Shown: positions 54,440 through 63,529 of the stretch, in pieces
Layout of the letters: every line of letters begins with the position of its first letter
How positions within the stretch are numbered: position 1 is the first letter of the stretch
Source of the DNA: Desulfuromonadaceae bacterium
Lineage (GTDB): Bacteria; Desulfobacterota; Desulfuromonadia; Geobacterales; Pseudopelobacteraceae
Reading direction: 5' to 3'
Length of the DNA stretch: 64,000 nt
Assembly: GCA_028681335.1 (NCBI GenBank)
Contig: JAQUIT010000010.1
Location: forward strand, 86,729 to 150,728
Notes under the pieces: generated by a model
The model's database searches: none
The model's input: the letters and a program-made list of their open reading frames with translations, nothing else
What the model was told of the DNA's origin: nothing
Program-made: the position numbers and the translations under genes

Positions 54440-54901
54440 TCAGTCATGAAGCGGAAATTGTGGCGGCCTAACGGTTAAAACCGGACAGAGGGCTGTTTTC
54501 ACAACCCGTTCAGCAGTACTGCCAAAGAGGAAATGATCGACCCCCTGCCGTCCGTGGGTCCCCATGACAATCAAAGATGCTTTTACGTCAGTGGCCTTTT
54601 TAATAATTTCCTCATGTGGTATGCCGGTCATTACAAAAGACGTAACGCCGGGAAGTTGTTCAATCCATTTATTACAAAAGTCCGCCAGCATATTTTGTGC
54701 GCTCTCCTCGATTTTTTTGTCAATCTCGTCAAAGGAGACATAGGGCACATAAAAGTTACGCAAATCAACCTGGTCAGTGACAACATGGACAACAACCATG
54801 CGAGCGTTACATGTCGAAGCTAATGATAAGGCGTATTCAAAAGCGTGGTCTGATACTTCTGAAAAATCCGTTGCAAACAAAACTGTATCAATATTTTTCA
54901 T
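54440..54901 (-). CDS. Universal stress protein (UspA family)
   Basis: A 153-residue single Usp domain. The start IDTVLFATDFSEVSDHAFEYALSLA and the nucleotide-binding C-terminal motif VMGTHGRQGVDHFLFGSTAERV near 116-138 (G-x2-G-x9-G-S type) indicate an ATP-binding Usp. Such proteins help survival under stress; the exact role varies. It shares a 99-base divergent intergenic region with the LysR gene, with its own -10 (TATAAT on the minus strand, 54951-54946). Confidence 0.9.
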   Translation of the reverse strand: MKNIDTVLFATDFSEVSDHAFEYALSLASTCNARMVVVHVVTDQVDLRNFYVPYVSFDEIDKKIEESAQNMLADFCNKWIEQLPGVTSFVMTGIPHEEIIKKATDVKASLIVMGTHGRQGVDHFLFGSTAERVVKTALCPVLTVRPPQFPLHD

Positions 54902-54928
54902 AAGAGACTCCTTTTGTCGGTTCGATAG

Positions 54929-54957
54929 TTGACACTGTAACCGGGATTATATATAAA
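54929..54957 (+). promoter_or_regulatory. Sigma70 promoter of the YeiE-like LysR gene
   Basis: TTGACA (54929-54934), 17-base spacer, TATAAA (54952-54957), start near 54964, leader ~37 bases. It overlaps the opposing -10 of the stress-protein gene, so the two promoters may interfere. Confidence 0.7.
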
Positions 54958-55000
54958 TAAAAATGAATAATACTGATAAAACACATCAATTGGATTTATA

Positions 55001-55897
55001 ATGGCGTTGACATTTCGGCAGCTGGAAATTTTTGAAAAGATAGCCGCCACCGGCAGCGTAACCAAGGCGGGCGAAGAGCTCTTGCTTACCCAGTCGGCTG
55101 TCAGCATGGCCTTGTCGCAGCTTGAACAACTGAGTGTTACCCCGCTCTTTGAACGCTCAGGAAGGCGTCTTCTTCTGAACGATAGCGGCCGTCTGCTGCT
55201 TACAGAAGCACGGAATATAATGATGGGCGTCAAACGGATTGAACTGATGCTGCAAGGAGATAGTGACCAGTTGGTAGGTGAATTGCTGATAGGTGGAAGT
55301 ACTACCATTGGGAACTACCTGCTGCCGGCACTTCTGGGAACCTTTGCCCGACAGTATCCAAAAACCAGGGTAGAGTTACGAGTGGGCAATACTCAGCAGG
55401 TAGCTGAATGGCTTGAAAGCGGTGATCTTGACATCGCTTTCGTTGAAGGCCCGTGCCACAGCAGGGGGCTTGTTGCGGTCAATTGGCGTGATGATGAGCT
55501 TGTGGTTGTGACGGCCCCCGACCACCTATGGGCCAGGGCAAAATACGCCACTACCGAGATGCTGGCATCGGCCCCATGGATCATGCGGGAAAAAGGTTCC
55601 GGGACTCGTGAGGTCTTTGAAAATGCCATGGAAAATGCGGGCGCCAGCTATGCGATAGCGCTGGAATTCGGCCATACCGAGGCGATCAAGAACGGTGTAG
55701 CCTCCGGACTTGGAGTAAGCTGTCTTTCCCGTATTGCCGTACATCGTGAGCTTGAGTATGGCTTGCTCGTTGAAGTGAAAAACCCGCTCCTGCTCAGTCG
55801 TTCACTCACGCTGCTCAAGCGGCGTGAAAGCTGCTGCACTTCTTTGCTGGCAGCTTTTTTAAAGGTTTCTGGTGGAACATGGGATAAAATCCCTTAA
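55001..55897 (+). CDS. LysR-family regulator, YeiE/CysB-like
   Basis: A 298-residue LysR protein. The winged helix-turn-helix is FRQLEIFEKIAATGSVTKAGEELLLTQSAVS (residues 6-36). The effector domain contains GGSTTIGNYLLPALL near 98-112 and MREKGSGTREVFE near 192-204, the usual inducer-contact loops. YeiE-type regulators act on sulfite/anion-linked genes; here the YeiH-like transporter and the stress protein lie across the divergent promoter and are plausible targets. Nothing in it resembles the paired-Cys version at 26342. Confidence 0.88.
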   Translation: MALTFRQLEIFEKIAATGSVTKAGEELLLTQSAVSMALSQLEQLSVTPLFERSGRRLLLNDSGRLLLTEARNIMMGVKRIELMLQGDSDQLVGELLIGGSTTIGNYLLPALLGTFARQYPKTRVELRVGNTQQVAEWLESGDLDIAFVEGPCHSRGLVAVNWRDDELVVVTAPDHLWARAKYATTEMLASAPWIMREKGSGTREVFENAMENAGASYAIALEFGHTEAIKNGVASGLGVSCLSRIAVHRELEYGLLVEVKNPLLLSRSLTLLKRRESCCTSLLAAFLKVSGGTWDKIP

Positions 55898-55984
55898 ATT
55901 ATGTACAGTCAGCATTAATACAGAAATCCAAAGGACATCCATCTCCCCCCACTGCCCACAAAATGTCGTCTTCCAACCCTCCCC

Positions 55985-56014
55985 TTGACACTACATCTTG
56001 GCATAAGGCATAAT
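55985..56014 (+). promoter_or_regulatory. Candidate promoter of dnaE
   Basis: A perfect TTGACA (55985-55990) is followed after 18 bases by CATAAT (56009-56014). The ATG is ~28 bases beyond the predicted start, with TGGAGG as ribosome site. Confidence 0.6.
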
Positions 56015-56048
56015 CCTGACTCATTGATTTGTCTGGAGGCATCGCCGC

Positions 56049-59000
56049 ATGGAAACGCCACATAGTACCGACAGTAGCCCTTCTTCCCCCTTCGTACACC
56101 TCCATTTACATACCCAATATTCCCTGCTTGACGGCGCCATTCGCTTTGACGATCTGATCGCAAAGGCCAAAGAATACAATATGCCGGCGGTTGCCATTAC
56201 CGACCACGGCAACATGTTCGGAGCGGCGGAATTTTACCTTAAATGCAAGAAAGCCGGAGTTAAACCCATCATCGGTTGCGAGCTGTATCTGGCACCCGGA
56301 TCGCGCTTTGCGCGCGACTCCAAAGGGATCTCCGACGCTGCCTACCACCTGATTCTTCTCTGTGAGAACATGGAAGGGTACAAGAACCTTTCGTATCTGA
56401 CTTCTGCAGGATACAAAGAGGGTTTTTACTACCGCCCCCGCATCGACCGCGAGCTGCTCACCGGGCGCTCCGGCGGACTCATTGCGCTCTCTGCCTGTCT
56501 CAAAGGGGAAGTGGCGATGCAGTGCGGACGCGGCAACATGGAAGATGCGCTTGCCACCGCCACGTGGTACAGCGAAATGTTCCCTGACCGTTATTATATT
56601 GAGCTGCAGGAAAACACCATCCCGGAACAGGATGTCGTCAACAAGCGCCTGATGGAGGTTGCAGCCGAACTGAAGCTGCCACTGGTGGCGACGAATGACT
56701 GCCATTACCTCAACCGTGAAGATGCCCGTGCCCACGAGGTGTTGCTCTGCATCCAGACCGGCAAGACGATGGAAGACCCGACCCACATGAGGTTCTCGGT
56801 TGACGAGTTCTACGTCAAGTCCCCGGAAATAATGCAGCGGGCCTTTTCCTACGCCCCGGAGGCAATCAGCAACACACTGAAGATTGCCGAACGCTGCAAC
56901 CTCGACCTGCCGGTGGACGGCAAGACCTATTATTTCCCCCACTTCGACCCACCAGAGGGGCAGAACCACGACGACATGCTGCGCGACCTTGCAACCGACG
57001 GCCTCAAAGAGCGGATGGTAACCATTCTGGCCAAATACCCGGACATGACGCTGGAGCAGCAGCAGGGGTACTTCGACCGCCTTGAGATTGAACTGGACTG
57101 TATCCGCGACATGAAGTTTCCCGCCTACTTCCTGATCGTTTCCGACTTTATCCGCTGGGCCAAGGAAAAGGGGATTCCGGTCGGCCCCGGCAGGGGGTCC
57201 GCCGCCGGTTCGCTGGTAGCGTATTCGATCAAGATAACCGATATCGACCCGCTCCCCTACAACCTGCTGTTCGAGCGGTTTCTCAATCCGGAACGTATCT
57301 CAATGCCTGATATCGACGTCGACTTCTGTCAGGATCGCCGCAGCGAGGTGATCCAGTACATGGTCGAAAAGTACGGCCGTGATCGCGTCTGCCAGATCAT
57401 CACCTTCGGCACCATGGGGGCCAAGGCGGCGATCCGCGATGTCGGGCGGGCGCTGAATATGACCTATGGCGATGTCGACCGCATTGCCAAACTGATCCCC
57501 GATGACCTGAAAATGACTCTGAACAAGGCGCTGCTGCAGGAACCACAGCTTAAGGAGATTGCAGCGACCGACCCGCAGGTGAAGGATCTGCTGGACACGG
57601 CACTCTGCCTCGAAGGGCTCACCCGCCATGCTTCGACCCACGCTGCTGCCGTCGTCGTTGCCCCGGACCGGCTTGAAGAGTTCCTGCCGCTCTACAAAGA
57701 CCAGAAAACCGGCTCAATCAACACCCAGTACTCGATGAAGTACGTCGAACTGGTCGGCCTTGTCAAATTCGACTTTCTGGGGCTCAAAAACCTGACCGTC
57801 ATCGAAAATGCCGTCAAACTGGTGCGGGTAAATGTGCCTGATTTCGACATTACCACCCTGCGTGACGACGATACGGCCAGCTATGACCTGATCAGCATCG
57901 GCAATACCACCGGAGTCTTCCAGCTGGAGTCGAGTGGTATAAAAGAGATGCTGGTCAAACTGAAACCGTCCTGTTTCGAGGACGTTATCGCCGCCTGCGC
58001 CCTCTATCGCCCCGGTCCGCTGGGATGCGGCATGGTGGACGACTTCATTGAGCGCAAACATGGTCGTCAGAAGGTGGTTTTCGACCTGCCACAACTGGAG
58101 CCGATCCTCAAGGACACCTACGGGGTTATCGTCTATCAGGAACAGGTTATGCAGATATCCCGTACCCTGGCCGGCTATTCCCTGGGACAGGCCGACCTGC
58201 TGCGCCGCGCCATGGGTAAGAAAGACGCCAAGGAGATGGAACGCCAGAAGGACACCTTTCTGGCCGGCGCAAAAACGCTGGAGATCGACACGAAAAAGGC
58301 CGAAGCGATTTTTGACCAGATGGCCAAGTTCGCCGAGTACGGCTTTAACAAGTCCCATTCAGCCGCATATGCGCTGATTGCCTATCAGACAGCCTACCTG
58401 AAAGCCCACTATCCGGTCGAATTCATGGCGGCGCTCCTGACCTGCGATATGGACAGCACCGACAAGGTTGTCAAGAACATCAGCGATTGCCGAGAGCAGG
58501 GTATTGAGGTACTACCGCCGGACATCAACACCTCCGGCCTCTCCTTCACCGTCGTTGGCACATCGATGCGTTTCGGTATGGGCGCGGTAAAGAATGTCGG
58601 CACCGGCGCCATCGAAGCGATCCTGGAAGCCCGCAATGCGGGACCATTCAAAAGCCTGTACGATTTTTGCGAGCGCGTTGACCTGCGCCGGGTCAACAAG
58701 CGGGTCATAGAATCGCTGATCAAATGCGGCGCCTTCGATTCCACCGGCGCGACACGAGCATCCCAGATAGAGGGGCTGGAAACCGCCTCCAGTTACGGTC
58801 AGAAAATCCAGGAAGAAAAGGCGAGCGCCCAGGTGTCACTGTTCGGCACGGAAGAGGTCTCCAAAGGGAACGCCGTAGGTGGCATGAGACTGCCCAACAC
58901 CCCGGAATGGCACGACAAGGAGAAACTGGCTTTCGAAAAGGAGGCTCTCGGGTTCCTGATTACCGGACATCCGCTTGATCGCTATATTGACGACGTCAAA

Positions 59001-59603
59001 CGCCTCTCCAACACCGACATCGCCAGCATGGTGGAAATGGCGGAAGGCAGCGAGGTACGAATCTGCGGCATCGTCTCCGCCTTTAAGGAAATCACAACCA
59101 AAAAAGGTGACCGGATGGGCTTCGTCACCATCGAAGACCTTACCGGCTCTGTAGAGATCACGGTCTTTTCCGACATCTATGCGCTCGCCTCTCCGCTCTT
59201 GAAATCCGACGATCCGCTGCTGGTAGTCGGCAAACTGGAAAAAGGGGAAAAAGGGTGCAAGGTGCTGATCATGAAAGGTGGCGAAGAAAATAACGGCAGA
59301 AAGTTTCAGCGTGATCGCGGACCGGCCGGCGAAATCAAGCTGCTCTCCGAAGCCAGAGCCCAGACGACCAAAAAGGTGTCGTTCATCGTGCGCACAGAAG
59401 AGACTCCACCAGAACAACTGACTCTCCTCAAGGAGGTCATCGAACGACACCCCGGCAGCATCCCGGCTTCCATCCAGTTCCTGATACCTGAAAGAAGCCG
59501 TACGACCATGCCTCTTGCCGCCGGAATGAACGTAGCGCCCAGCGATGATTTAAGGCTGGAAGTGGAGAGGCTGTTAGGGTATAATGCCGCTTCTTTTGAG
59601 TAA
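56049..59603 (+). CDS. dnaE: DNA polymerase III alpha subunit
   Basis: A 1184-residue replicative polymerase. The PHP domain opens FVHLHLHTQYSLLDGAI (about 17-33). The polymerase core has GPGRGSAAGSLVAY near 379-392 and the catalytic PDIDVDFCQDRR near 420-431. A helix-hairpin-helix/tandem region and an OB-fold near 990-1075 follow. A beta-clamp-binding motif QVSLFG is near 928. Length is normal for DnaE1. It is followed by accA after 71 bases, an order common in this and other phyla. Confidence 0.97.
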   Translation: METPHSTDSSPSSPFVHLHLHTQYSLLDGAIRFDDLIAKAKEYNMPAVAITDHGNMFGAAEFYLKCKKAGVKPIIGCELYLAPGSRFARDSKGISDAAYHLILLCENMEGYKNLSYLTSAGYKEGFYYRPRIDRELLTGRSGGLIALSACLKGEVAMQCGRGNMEDALATATWYSEMFPDRYYIELQENTIPEQDVVNKRLMEVAAELKLPLVATNDCHYLNREDARAHEVLLCIQTGKTMEDPTHMRFSVDEFYVKSPEIMQRAFSYAPEAISNTLKIAERCNLDLPVDGKTYYFPHFDPPEGQNHDDMLRDLATDGLKERMVTILAKYPDMTLEQQQGYFDRLEIELDCIRDMKFPAYFLIVSDFIRWAKEKGIPVGPGRGSAAGSLVAYSIKITDIDPLPYNLLFERFLNPERISMPDIDVDFCQDRRSEVIQYMVEKYGRDRVCQIITFGTMGAKAAIRDVGRALNMTYGDVDRIAKLIPDDLKMTLNKALLQEPQLKEIAATDPQVKDLLDTALCLEGLTRHASTHAAAVVVAPDRLEEFLPLYKDQKTGSINTQYSMKYVELVGLVKFDFLGLKNLTVIENAVKLVRVNVPDFDITTLRDDDTASYDLISIGNTTGVFQLESSGIKEMLVKLKPSCFEDVIAACALYRPGPLGCGMVDDFIERKHGRQKVVFDLPQLEPILKDTYGVIVYQEQVMQISRTLAGYSLGQADLLRRAMGKKDAKEMERQKDTFLAGAKTLEIDTKKAEAIFDQMAKFAEYGFNKSHSAAYALIAYQTAYLKAHYPVEFMAALLTCDMDSTDKVVKNISDCREQGIEVLPPDINTSGLSFTVVGTSMRFGMGAVKNVGTGAIEAILEARNAGPFKSLYDFCERVDLRRVNKRVIESLIKCGAFDSTGATRASQIEGLETASSYGQKIQEEKASAQVSLFGTEEVSKGNAVGGMRLPNTPEWHDKEKLAFEKEALGFLITGHPLDRYIDDVKRLSNTDIASMVEMAEGSEVRICGIVSAFKEITTKKGDRMGFVTIEDLTGSVEITVFSDIYALASPLLKSDDPLLVVGKLEKGEKGCKVLIMKGGEENNGRKFQRDRGPAGEIKLLSEARAQTTKKVSFIVRTEETPPEQLTLLKEVIERHPGSIPASIQFLIPERSRTTMPLAAGMNVAPSDDLRLEVERLLGYNAASFE

Positions 59604-59674
59604 ATACTGTCCAGCCAGCACTATGGATGAGACGATAGCAGTTTTCGATAATTAAACTGATGAGGTGATTGATT

Positions 59675-60631
59675 ATGGCAACCCCGTTTTATCTTGAGTT
59701 TGAGAAACCGATAGTTGAGCTGGAAAAGAAAATAGAAGAATTGAATGCGCTTGCCGGCGATGGCCTTAACATTGGCGCCGATGTGACTGCCCTTGAGGGA
59801 CGCGTGGAGGAGATGCGGGCCGACATCTTTTCCAACCTCTCCCGTTGGCAAACCGCCCAGGTCGCCCGCCACATCAACCGTCCCTTTACCCAGGACTATA
59901 TCAATCTTATGTTCACCGAGTTTATCGAACTGCATGGTGACCGTAACTACGGCGACGATCATGCCATTGTTGGTGGCCTCGCACGCTTTGACGGCCAGCC
60001 GGTCATGGTTATCGGCCACCAGAAGGGCCGCGACACCAAGGAGAAAGTCTACCGCAACTTCGGCATGCCCAATCCGGAAGGGTACCGTAAGGCGCTGCGC
60101 CTGATGCAGATGGCAGAGCAATTCAAGTTGCCGGTCATCACCTTTGTTGACACCCCTGGCGCCTATCCGGGAATTGGTGCCGAAGAGCGTGGCCAGGCCG
60201 AAGCGATTGCCCGCAACCTGCGCGAGATGGCCAGCCTGCGCACCCCGGTCATCGTCTGTATTACCGGCGAAGGCGGTTCCGGAGGAGCGCTGGCTATTGC
60301 TGTCGGCGACCGCATTCTGATGCTGGAACATTCCGTATATGCCGTTATCTCACCGGAAGGGTGCGCCGCCATTCTCTGGTCCGATGGCACCAAGGGAGAA
60401 CAGGCTGCAGAGGCGCTCAAACCGACAGCAAAGGACATCATCAAGCTGGGCGTTATCGACGAGATCGTCAAGGAACCTGTCGGCGGGGCCCATCGCGACC
60501 ATGAAGCCACAGCTAAAAACATGAAAGAGGCCATAGCCCGCAACCTGACCGAGCTGAACAAGCTTTCCGGTGACGAACTTGTTGAAGGTCGCTACAATAA
60601 ATTCAGAGCGATGACACAACTGGCTGAATAG
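59675..60631 (+). CDS. accA: Acetyl-CoA carboxylase carboxyltransferase alpha subunit
   Basis: A 318-residue subunit that, with AccD, transfers CO2 from carboxybiotin to acetyl-CoA in fatty-acid synthesis. Conserved [17 protein letters not shown] opens the protein. [22 protein letters not shown] is near 70-91, and [23 protein letters not shown] and [15 protein letters not shown] form the crotonase-like core. ATG 59675 follows GAGGTG; a TTG two codons earlier is less likely. A strong terminator follows. Confidence 0.96.
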   Translation: MATPFYLEFEKPIVELEKKIEELNALAGDGLNIGADVTALEGRVEEMRADIFSNLSRWQTAQVARHINRPFTQDYINLMFTEFIELHGDRNYGDDHAIVGGLARFDGQPVMVIGHQKGRDTKEKVYRNFGMPNPEGYRKALRLMQMAEQFKLPVITFVDTPGAYPGIGAEERGQAEAIARNLREMASLRTPVIVCITGEGGSGGALAIAVGDRILMLEHSVYAVISPEGCAAILWSDGTKGEQAAEALKPTAKDIIKLGVIDEIVKEPVGGAHRDHEATAKNMKEAIARNLTELNKLSGDELVEGRYNKFRAMTQLAE

Positions 60632-60661
60632 ATTACTGTCCGTCTCCAACCGAGGATAAAT

Positions 60662-60706
60662 GAAAAGGCGAAGCAGGAACTATCCCTGCTTCGCCTTTTC
60701 TTTTTT
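60662..60706 (+). terminator. Rho-independent terminator after accA
   Basis: A perfect 16-bp stem (GAAAAGGCGAAGCAGG, arms 60662-60677 and 60685-60700) with a 7-base loop and a T6 tail. Confidence 0.95.
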
Positions 60707-61015
60707 ACAGAAGTGCTGTTCGGTGACAAACAAGGCTGCGACACCTGATCAGCCGTTTAACTCCCACGTTTCGTTTTCCTTGCCTTGCAGATTAACACCC
60801 CATCCCACCACAAGACTTAAACGTAATCACACCCCGTGCAGGCTCAGCCATCAAAAAATTCTCTGTAAAGAGCAGGCCAACAACAAGCCGGACTACATGC
60901 ATGGTGATCTCATCATTCGAGCTCCCCGTCTTGGGAGATTGTTGCATTCAGCCGTGCCTACCGAACAGATTATCATGGCTACGGCTAACCACAGTCGTTA
61001 TGAAACATGAAAACT
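60707..61015. other. Intergenic region between accA terminator and the di-haem peroxidase gene
   Basis: This 309-base stretch is crossed by an open frame (60660-61010) that starts inside the terminator, has odd composition and no recognisable motif, so I treat it as non-coding. I see nothing else in it. Confidence 0.5.
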
Positions 61016-62056
61016 TCACATATCAGTCAAGCTATTAAGAAAGGCGACAATATCTTCGACCTGATTATCGGCCAAACCCAGATTACCCACAGCAGTGCTT
61101 AGATTATCTGCAACCTCCGGAGTAAAACCACTCCTGTTATTCATAAAGGAAACCATCTCCTTCAGAGTGGCAAAATAGCCGTTATGGGAATACGGAGCGG
61201 TCAGAGCAACATTTCTCAGAGTAGGTATTTTGAATTTTCCGTTCTGGGCTGGGTCACCAATAAATCCACCAAGGCCCAAGTCCGGATATCGATAGGCACA
61301 GTTAGGATCATATTCCAAGGCCGGATTTTTGGGCACCCCGGCATTGACATACTTATAACTGGTGAAGAGTGGGAAACCTCCCCCAAGCCGTGCCATTGAA
61401 TGACAGGTTGTGCAATTTTTGGAAAACAGCTTCTTGCCACTCAACTCCTGAGCGTTTAAAGTTCCAGTATCAAAACGTGAGGAATAACGGGTCACCTCAG
61501 CAGCACGCTCATAGGAAGCGACCGCACGGGCAAGATTATCATAGGCAGTGTTCACATCAGCAAAGGCATCCAAACCATAGACTGTGGTAAAAAGAAAGGA
61601 TATCTCTGCGTCATTTGCCATCCTGTCGATAATTGTTTGCACATTTGGCATATTCATCTCCACCGGATTGAGCGGAGGACCTTGAGCCTGCTCAGCCAAC
61701 GGATCATGCAACCTGGAACCAGTGGCCCGCCCATCCCAGAACATGCCACCAACATACTCGCCTGCCTGGTCAAGGTGCAGCATGGGACTCAAACCACAAT
61801 AAGCTGAGGTAGGCGCGTTCCGTCCCCCTGTCGAGACACCATCATCGCCAAGAGATACCGCAGCATTATTCGCATCGGCAAAACCGGTGGCGTTATTATG
61901 ACAAGTGGCACACGATTGCGTCTGATTCCATGACATCAATTTGCTCTCGTAGACAAGCTTCCCCAACCTTTCTACATCTGTAAGATTTGCGGCAAAGACT
62001 GTACCGGCACAAAGGATCAGAAAAAACACGGCTGCAGACACCTGTTTTTTTTTCAT
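61016..62056 (-). CDS. Di-haem cytochrome c peroxidase / MauG-family protein
   Basis: A 346-residue periplasmic protein with a signal peptide (cleavage after VFA, residue ~22) and two CXXCH haem sites: CATCH at 49-53 and CTTCH near 217-221. Blocks FADANNAAVSLGDDG, GGMFWDGRA, LPTLRN-like IPTLRNVALTAPYSHNG and LNSL near the end are typical of the CCP/MauG superfamily. It may reduce H2O2 or modify a partner; which cannot be told from sequence. AAAGGAG precedes the ATG. A very short ORF lies in its leader (62125-62099). Confidence 0.88.
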   Translation of the reverse strand: MKKKQVSAAVFFLILCAGTVFAANLTDVERLGKLVYESKLMSWNQTQSCATCHNNATGFADANNAAVSLGDDGVSTGGRNAPTSAYCGLSPMLHLDQAGEYVGGMFWDGRATGSRLHDPLAEQAQGPPLNPVEMNMPNVQTIIDRMANDAEISFLFTTVYGLDAFADVNTAYDNLARAVASYERAAEVTRYSSRFDTGTLNAQELSGKKLFSKNCTTCHSMARLGGGFPLFTSYKYVNAGVPKNPALEYDPNCAYRYPDLGLGGFIGDPAQNGKFKIPTLRNVALTAPYSHNGYFATLKEMVSFMNNRSGFTPEVADNLSTAVGNLGLADNQVEDIVAFLNSLTDM

Positions 62057-62396
62057 TTTGGTCTCCTTTTTCGTTGGTATTTCGTCACGATTTCAGAATC
62101 ACATCAGACTGTCTTTTGCATTCATCTCCTCCTCTCTTGGTGGGATGGGGTTGGATAAGCGGAAGGCGGTTAGAACTGCACTATGCGTCCTAACCATGCC
62201 AGAAAGGATATGGGCAAGCGGAGGATTGAGACACTCCGTTCTTCTTTTACTTGAACTAATTTGAAGTGACTCCTGACGGTCACCTTACGACCGCTTCCCC
62301 CTAGTACACCAAAATCTGTGCCAACAGCAGACGACCATATTAACCGGCAGCAATAAATGATTCTTAAATTTCATTGCCACCACCACAGCAAAAAAA

Positions 62397-62433
62397 CAGT
62401 GCATATTTTGCACTGACAAGTAAAATTTTGCAC
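62397..62433. promoter_or_regulatory. Perfect dyad plus phased direct repeat in the 648-base gap
   Basis: CAGTGCA (62397-62403) and TGCACTG (62409-62415) form a perfect inverted repeat with a 5-base spacer. ATTTTGCAC occurs at 62405-62413 and again at 62425-62433, 20 bp apart. This looks like an operator with an extra half-site, but sits 270-340 bases from the flanking genes. Between 62057 and 62704 I see no supported gene. Confidence 0.4.
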
Positions 62434-62609
62434 CACGACTGCCTGTACTTTACGATTTGATCAGAACACAACTTGAAGACCTAAAATAAGGCCAAAATGC
62501 TGCAGCCATAATCGAACGCGGACAACACATGGGAGGGGTTTTATATCTACCGACGGGATGGCAGAATTGACAATCAGGACATGTCTGCTGTTATGTGTAC
62601 CGATAGCTG

Positions 62610-62673
62610 TGCAGTATTGACATAATACCTGTCATACGCCATTGTGAACCGCTATACTTTATGTCATACTGCA
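62610..62673. promoter_or_regulatory. Long imperfect inverted repeat upstream of the pseudouridine synthase gene
   Basis: TGCAGTATTGACATAA (62610-62625) pairs with TTATGTCATACTGCA (62659-62673) with one bulged base across a 33-base centre. TGTCATAC is also directly repeated at 62630 and 62662. The region includes TTGACA (62617-62622) and TATACT (62653-62658), but not at promoter spacing. Confidence 0.4.
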
Positions 62674-62704
62674 CGACGTATTTTACTTAAACAAAGAGGC
62701 ATTA

Positions 62705-63529
62705 ATGCTAGAACGTTTGCAAAAGATTATATCCGCCGCCGGGGTCACCTCACGTCGCGCATCAGAAGCGCTCATACTGAACGGACAGGTTTCCGTCAAC
62801 GGTGTCGTGGTAACCGAGCTGGGAAGCAAGGCTGACCCGACCAAAGACACTATCATGGTTGATGGCAAGTCCCTGAAAATAAGTGCCCAGCGCCTGTACA
62901 TCCTGCTCAACAAGCCGCCTGGATATATCACAGCTCTTAAAGACGGCCAGGGTCGGCCACTGGTTACCGACCTGCTCAAAGAGGTGCCTGAGCGCGTTTA
63001 TCCGGTAGGGCGCCTTGATTACAACACCGAGGGGCTGCTCCTTTTGACCAATGATGGCGATTGGGCCAACCGCCTGATGCATCCACGCAATGAAATAGAA
63101 AAAGAGTATCATGTCCGTGTCCGCGGCAAGGTCATAGATCAGCAACTGAAGCGCATGGCTGAAGGAGTTGTGCTGGAGGACGGCAAAACGGCCCCCGCGG
63201 TCGTAAATCTGGTGAAGAGCGGCGAACAGAACGACTGGATCTCGGTCGCAATCCATGAAGGGCGCAACCGCCAGGTGCGCAGAATGTGTGAGGCCGTCAG
63301 TCTTTCAGTTGTTCGACTCAAGCGAATTCGCTACGGCTCTCTCATGCTCGGGACGCTCAGAGCAGGGCAGTTTCGTTACCTTTCAGACAGCGAGGTACGC
63401 GAATTGTCCGGCGAACCGGAAAAATCCATGCCGGCAACACCAGTGGCTCATCACAAGCGGGAAACACATCAAAAATCAATCCGTCCGGAACGGTCAGGAG
63501 GAAAAGTAAGTGGAAGACGGCAACAGTAG
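62705..63529 (+). CDS. RsuA/RluB-family rRNA pseudouridine synthase
   Basis: A 274-residue enzyme: an S4 RNA-binding domain (RLQKIISAAGVTSRRASEALI, residues 4-24) and a catalytic domain with the nucleophile Asp in GRLDYNTEGLLLLTNDG near residue 103. The C-terminal ~40 residues are basic and disordered-looking (KRETHQKSIRPERSGG), as in RluB. The substrate is probably 23S rRNA U2605-type, but RsuA or RluF cannot be excluded. AGAGG precedes the ATG. Its end overlaps the CorC-type gene by 20 bases. Confidence 0.9.
   Translation: MLERLQKIISAAGVTSRRASEALILNGQVSVNGVVVTELGSKADPTKDTIMVDGKSLKISAQRLYILLNKPPGYITALKDGQGRPLVTDLLKEVPERVYPVGRLDYNTEGLLLLTNDGDWANRLMHPRNEIEKEYHVRVRGKVIDQQLKRMAEGVVLEDGKTAPAVVNLVKSGEQNDWISVAIHEGRNRQVRRMCEAVSLSVVRLKRIRYGSLMLGTLRAGQFRYLSDSEVRELSGEPEKSMPATPVAHHKRETHQKSIRPERSGGKVSGRRQQ

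Noticed and set aside
60660..61010. 116-codon open frame after accA
   Set aside because: It begins inside the accA terminator stem, has a low-complexity mix of residues, no motif and no ribosome site.
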